Source of the DNA: Terrimonas_A sp051954695
GTDB lineage: Bacteria; Bacteroidota; Bacteroidia; Chitinophagales; Chitinophagaceae
Assembly: GCA_051954695.1 (NCBI GenBank)
Contig: JBQCHL010000018.1
Coordinates: forward strand, 62,001-126,000
Length of the DNA stretch: 64,000 nt
Direction: 5' to 3'
Of the stretch, positions 60,408 through 64,000 are shown piece by piece (within the stretch, counting starts at the first letter, position 1; each line of letters begins with the position of its first letter). The notes below the pieces were generated by a model, which saw nothing but the letters and a program-made list of their open reading frames with translations, was not told the DNA's origin and searched no databases. Made by a program: the position numbers and the translations under genes.

Positions 60408-62201
60408 ATGTACAAGCGACTTTACATTTCCCTGTCAATACTCCTTGCCGTACTGACAGTAAAGGCCCAAAAGCCTGAGATGAATTTTACAGTAAGCGTG
60501 AAAGAACCGTCCACGCATGTTTATGAAGTCCGGTTTGAATGCAATGGTGTGAAAAAGGAATGGGTGGATGTTAAAATGCCGGTATGGATGCCGGGTTATT
60601 ACCAGATACTGAATTATGCCGATAATGTCGGCGCATTTCATGTTGAAGTGCCGGGAGGTGATACATTGAAATGGGAAAAAGCTAATTATAATACCTGGCG
60701 TATTTATTCCAATTATGCTGATAAGCTTAATATCAGCTACAATGTAAAAGCGGTACGTCATTTTGTCGCAACCAATTATCTCGATGAAGAACGTGGGTTC
60801 ATAGCTCCAACAGGTATGTTCATGCATGTTGACGGACTGATCAATCAGCCTGTAACCCTTACAATTGAACCATATAGTAAATGGGACCGTATTGCAACCG
60901 GGCTTGAACCGGTAAAAGGAAAGAAATACCAGTATTCATCTCCTGATTTTGATGTGCTGTATGACAGTCCCATACTGATGGGCAACCTGGAAGAATTGCC
61001 TTCATTTTCTGTAAAAGGAGTTCCTCATTATTTTATTGGTTATAAACCGGGTCAGTTCGACCGGCAGGCATTTATCAATGACCTGAAAAAAGTTGTGGAG
61101 GCCGCTGTGGACATGATGGGCGATATTCCTTTTAAGCATTACACATTTATTGCCATTGGCCCCGGAGGGGGAGGAATAGAGCATCTTAACTCAACAGCAG
61201 TCAGTTTTGATGGCACAGGAATGAATACTCCCGAAAGCCGTAAAAGAATGCTGTCTTTCCTGGCGCATGAATACTTTCATCATTATAATGCCAAACGTAT
61301 ACGGCCTATAGAACTTGGCCCGTTTGATTATGACAAAGGCAGCAGAACAGACATGCTCTGGGTAGCCGAAGGCATTACTTCTTATTATGAAAAATTCTGT
61401 CTGAGAAGGGCTGGGTTGATAACCGAAGATGACCTGCTCAAAAATTTTGAGAACCATATCCGCGCGTATGAAAATAAACCGGGCCGTTTATTCCAATCCG
61501 TTGCACAGGCCAGTTATGATACATGGGCTGATGGGCCTTTTGGCCGTACGGGTGATGATGTGAACAAGACTATCTCTTACTATGATAAAGGACCTGTGAT
61601 GGCAATGATGCTTGATTTTAAGATCCGGCATGAAACGCGAAATAAGCGCTCACTCGATGATGTGATGAGGACCCTGTATAAGGATTTTTACCAGGCTAAA
61701 CGACGTGGCTATACTGCAAAGGAATTCCGGGAAGTATGTGAAAAGACTGCAGGCGTGCCCCTGGGTTCTTTTTTTGAGTATATATACACCGTTAATGATG
61801 TTGACTATGCAAAATACCTCGGATATGCAGGGCTGGTAATAGATACAGCCAATAAGCCAGTTCCGGGAGCATGGCTGGGAATTGATTCCAGGGCAAAAAA
61901 TGATACAGTCATTATCAGTGCAGTCGACTGGGACTCACCCGCCTGGCTTGCAGGCATAAGGCCACGTCAGGTATTGAAGACCATCGATGGAATGCCTGCT
62001 ACAATGCAGTTGCTCGGAGAGGTTAAGAATAAAAAAGCCGGAAGCATAGTAAAGTTGCAGGTAGAACAGGGAGGTGTATTGAAAACGATCCCGTTGATAC
62101 TGGGTACTCAATTCACCCGTAGCTTTACAATTGGAAAAGCAAGCAACCCGGATCAATTGCAGTCGGTCATTTTTAAAGATTGGTCGCGCGTAAACCCATA
62201 A
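60408..62201 (+). CDS. M61-family metallopeptidase with PDZ domain, exported
   Basis: 597 residues with a signal peptide (ISLSILLAVLTVKA-QK). An N-terminal beta domain is followed by the thermolysin-like catalytic part: GGGGIEHL (about 253-260), zinc motif HEYFH (His287, Glu288, His291) and third ligand Glu321 in WVAEGITSYYE. A C-terminal PDZ domain (about 480-570) contains AWLGIDSRAKN and SPAWLAGIRPRQVL. The family is named after glycyl aminopeptidase of Sphingomonas, an enzyme that removes N-terminal Gly. That suits Gly-rich collagen-type peptides in this locus. Confidence 0.9.
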   Translation: MYKRLYISLSILLAVLTVKAQKPEMNFTVSVKEPSTHVYEVRFECNGVKKEWVDVKMPVWMPGYYQILNYADNVGAFHVEVPGGDTLKWEKANYNTWRIYSNYADKLNISYNVKAVRHFVATNYLDEERGFIAPTGMFMHVDGLINQPVTLTIEPYSKWDRIATGLEPVKGKKYQYSSPDFDVLYDSPILMGNLEELPSFSVKGVPHYFIGYKPGQFDRQAFINDLKKVVEAAVDMMGDIPFKHYTFIAIGPGGGGIEHLNSTAVSFDGTGMNTPESRKRMLSFLAHEYFHHYNAKRIRPIELGPFDYDKGSRTDMLWVAEGITSYYEKFCLRRAGLITEDDLLKNFENHIRAYENKPGRLFQSVAQASYDTWADGPFGRTGDDVNKTISYYDKGPVMAMMLDFKIRHETRNKRSLDDVMRTLYKDFYQAKRRGYTAKEFREVCEKTAGVPLGSFFEYIYTVNDVDYAKYLGYAGLVIDTANKPVPGAWLGIDSRAKNDTVIISAVDWDSPAWLAGIRPRQVLKTIDGMPATMQLLGEVKNKKAGSIVKLQVEQGGVLKTIPLILGTQFTRSFTIGKASNPDQLQSVIFKDWSRVNP

Positions 62202-62236
62202 AACTTAAGTATTCTAAATATTAAAGCTCATTCAAG

Positions 62237-63487
62237 GTGAAACATGTCGTTGTCATTGGTGGAGGAATAATCGGATTAAGTTCGGCTTATTATTTACAAC
62301 AGGCCGGCCATCGGGTAACAGTACTGGATAAAGGTAATTTCCTCGATAATTGCTCTTATGGCAATGCGGGTTATGTTTGCCCCAGCCACTTCACTCCATT
62401 GGCGGCACCAGGCATTGTGAGCCAGGGATTGAAATGGATGCTGAATTCCCGCAGTCCTTTTTATGTGCAGCCCTCTCTTAATCCTTCACTGATAGACTGG
62501 GGGTTTAAGTTCATGAAAAGTGCTACGCAAAGAAACGTAGACAAGGCCGCAGTGCCCCTGCGTGATATTGCTTTGCTGAGCCAGCGGGAATATGAATCAT
62601 GGGCAGCCCTTCCTGGTTTTGATTTTGCTTATCAACATAAGGGCTTGCTTGAGATCTTTCAAACAGAAAAAGTGGCCGAGCATGCAAAACATACAGTAGA
62701 AAAAGGAAAAAGGTTAGGGCTGGAAGTAGAGTTGCTCGATTATGAAGCTATGCAACAACTCGAGCCACAGGCAAAGATCAATGCATTGGGAGCCATTTTT
62801 TTTAAATGCGATGCCCATCTTTATCCCAATAAACTGATGCAAAACCTGATCGCTTACCTGAAACAGCAATCAGTTCAGCTCCTCGTGAATGAAGAAGTAA
62901 CGGGTTTTGAGAAGAAGCAAAAAAATATAACCAGGGTGCTTACTGCTACAAACGCTTTTGATGCGGATGAGGTGGTGATCGCCAGCGGCTCCTGGAGCAG
63001 GGAAACAGCCGCTTTACTTGATACCAAGATCCCTTTGATGCCCGGCCGCGGTTATTCCATTACACTGGAAGATTCTCCTTATTACCTGAACTATCCCGCT
63101 ATACTGACTGAAGGAAGAGTAGCCATAACCCCGATGGATGGAAATAAGATCCGCTTTGGCGGCACTATGGAAGTGGTATCTACCAAAGCAGCGCCGCGTT
63201 ATAACCGAGTGGAAGGCATCTTGAAAGCCGTAAAAGATTTTCTGCCTTCTTTCGATATACCACGCCCTCCGGATGATAAAATATGGTTTGGTTACAGACC
63301 CTGCTCTGCAGATGGGTTACCTTATATCGGGCGGATATCGAAATTCAATAATGTGGTTGTTGCCACTGGCCATTCCATGCTTGGTTTGAGCCTTGGCGCT
63401 GGTACAGGCAAGCTGGTTGCTGAAACGATAGATGGGCAACCTGCCAGTATAGATCTTTCCGCCTTTGCTGTTGAAAGATTTGGGTAA
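62237..63487 (+). CDS. FAD-dependent D-amino acid dehydrogenase-like (probable D-hydroxyproline dehydrogenase)
   Basis: The 416-residue DadA-type flavoprotein begins with a GTG codon and the FAD dinucleotide motif VVVIGGGIIGLSSAYYLQQA. It continues with a long substrate domain and ends with FGYRPCSADGLPYIGRIS and VATGHSMLGLSLGAGTGKLV. In the hydroxyproline route it would oxidise cis-4-hydroxy-D-proline to delta-1-pyrroline-4-hydroxy-2-carboxylate, passing electrons to the respiratory chain. The operon order epimerase, M61, dehydrogenase supports this. D-alanine or other D-amino acids remain possible substrates. Confidence 0.85.
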   Translation: MKHVVVIGGGIIGLSSAYYLQQAGHRVTVLDKGNFLDNCSYGNAGYVCPSHFTPLAAPGIVSQGLKWMLNSRSPFYVQPSLNPSLIDWGFKFMKSATQRNVDKAAVPLRDIALLSQREYESWAALPGFDFAYQHKGLLEIFQTEKVAEHAKHTVEKGKRLGLEVELLDYEAMQQLEPQAKINALGAIFFKCDAHLYPNKLMQNLIAYLKQQSVQLLVNEEVTGFEKKQKNITRVLTATNAFDADEVVIASGSWSRETAALLDTKIPLMPGRGYSITLEDSPYYLNYPAILTEGRVAITPMDGNKIRFGGTMEVVSTKAAPRYNRVEGILKAVKDFLPSFDIPRPPDDKIWFGYRPCSADGLPYIGRISKFNNVVVATGHSMLGLSLGAGTGKLVAETIDGQPASIDLSAFAVERFG

Positions 63488-64000
63488 TCAATTATTGGAT
63501 AGATCGTTATCCTTTTGATGGTAAATTCTTCCCCGGGAAGCCATCACGAGGTAATACACGGGTATTCCAAGTAGAGTAATGATAAGCCCCGGCCAGGTGA
63601 ACTTCGGCTTATAGATGATCAATAGAATGCAGAATGTAAGTCCCATGGCGATATACAGCAGCGGCAACACGGGATATCCTACTGCTTTATAAGGCCGCTC
63701 GATATGCGGTTGCTTTTTTCTTAAGATGAAGATGCCGGCAATGGTAAGCATATAAAACACTACAACCACAAAAGAGATCATATCAAGCAGGTCGCCATAT
63801 TTGCCGCTAAGGCTCCAGGCGCAGGCAAATAAGCATTGAATCCATAAGGCAAAGCCTGGCACTGCTGCCTTATTCAGTTGAGCCGCCTTTTTAAAGAAAA
63901 GCCCATCATTTGCCATTGTATAATATACCCTTGCGCCAGCCATCACCAACCCGTTGTTGCAGCCGAATGTAGAGATCATGATCATGACAGCGATGATAAC
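63488..64000 (-). CDS. Amino-acid permease (APC family), N-terminal part outside window
   Basis: The 170 C-terminal residues of a transporter running off the right end. The visible part has five or so hydrophobic helices, with CNNGLVMAGARVYYTMANDGLFFKK near the window edge, typical of APC-family amino acid antiporters/permeases. It is convergent with the dehydrogenase gene, its stop abutting the end of that gene. It may import the free hydroxyproline or other amino acids. Confidence 0.85.
   Translation of the reverse strand, partial: VIIAVMIMISTFGCNNGLVMAGARVYYTMANDGLFFKKAAQLNKAAVPGFALWIQCLFACAWSLSGKYGDLLDMISFVVVVFYMLTIAGIFILRKKQPHIERPYKAVGYPVLPLLYIAMGLTFCILLIIYKPKFTWPGLIITLLGIPVYYLVMASRGRIYHQKDNDLSNN

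Noticed and set aside
1..64000. Insertion sequences, integrases, phage genes or a replication origin
   Set aside because: No transposase, integrase or phage structural gene and no DnaA-box cluster was seen on either strand.

Overview
The window looks like chromosome from a Bacteroidota bacterium, most likely Chitinophagaceae or a close relative. The evidence is two SusC/SusD pairs, lipoprotein signal peptides, a VUT-type queuosine-precursor transporter, a YfhO-type giant membrane protein, and promoters of the Bacteroidota type (-33 TTTG / -7 TAnnTTTG, for example at 7767-7797 and 12897-12926). I see no phage, integrase or transposase. Species-level assignment is not possible by eye.

Region 1 (1-10.9 kb) is mostly housekeeping: a partial glycosyltransferase with YfhO, a queuosine-precursor transporter, a Nudix hydrolase, CorA, dapF, a uridine-phosphorylase-like enzyme, tRNA-Cys with a clear terminator, an HxlR regulator divergent from a RibD_C/DHFR-like reductase, and a large protein of unknown function.

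Region 2 (11.0-27.6 kb) is a polysaccharide-utilisation-type locus. In order it holds an exported ADP-ribosylglycohydrolase-family (ARH) protein, ribokinase, a GRP-type sugar transporter, SusC, SusD, a secreted beta-helix protein, two sulfatases, a second ARH-family lipoprotein and a third sulfatase. The core (ribokinase, transporter, SusCD, ARH) matches the ribose-utilisation (rus) systems known from Bacteroides. The three sulfatases and the beta-helix protein are an unusual expansion that points to a sulfated, ribose- or riboside-bearing substrate.

Region 3 (29-50.1 kb) is a dense stress / low-oxygen survival island. It holds a release-factor-like baeRF protein, two P-type ATPases, four double-domain universal stress proteins and one truncated one, Hsp20, small membrane proteins, a flavodoxin-domain protein, an acetyl-CoA hydrolase/CoA-transferase, alpha-glucan phosphorylase, PEP synthase, a Nim/PPOx-type flavoprotein and a PfkB kinase. 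Two near-perfect FNR-type boxes (41005-41018 and 48530-48543) sit in its two divergent control regions, each exactly 89 nt from a start codon. The gene content resembles the mycobacterial DosR dormancy regulon, but with FNR-type sites.

Region 4 (50.4-64 kb) is a second SusCD locus attached to a complete-looking 4-hydroxyproline catabolic route: hydroxyproline 2-epimerase, D-hydroxyproline dehydrogenase-like FAD enzyme, DapA-family deaminase, and alpha-ketoglutarate-semialdehyde dehydrogenase-like ALDH. It also carries two predicted exported metallopeptidases (HELGH protein; M61 glycyl-aminopeptidase family) and an amino-acid permease running off the end. I read it as a locus for capturing and burning hydroxyproline-rich peptides such as collagen. 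It also contains a perfect 54-bp palindrome and a 13-bp-stem hairpin inside the signal-peptide end of one gene.
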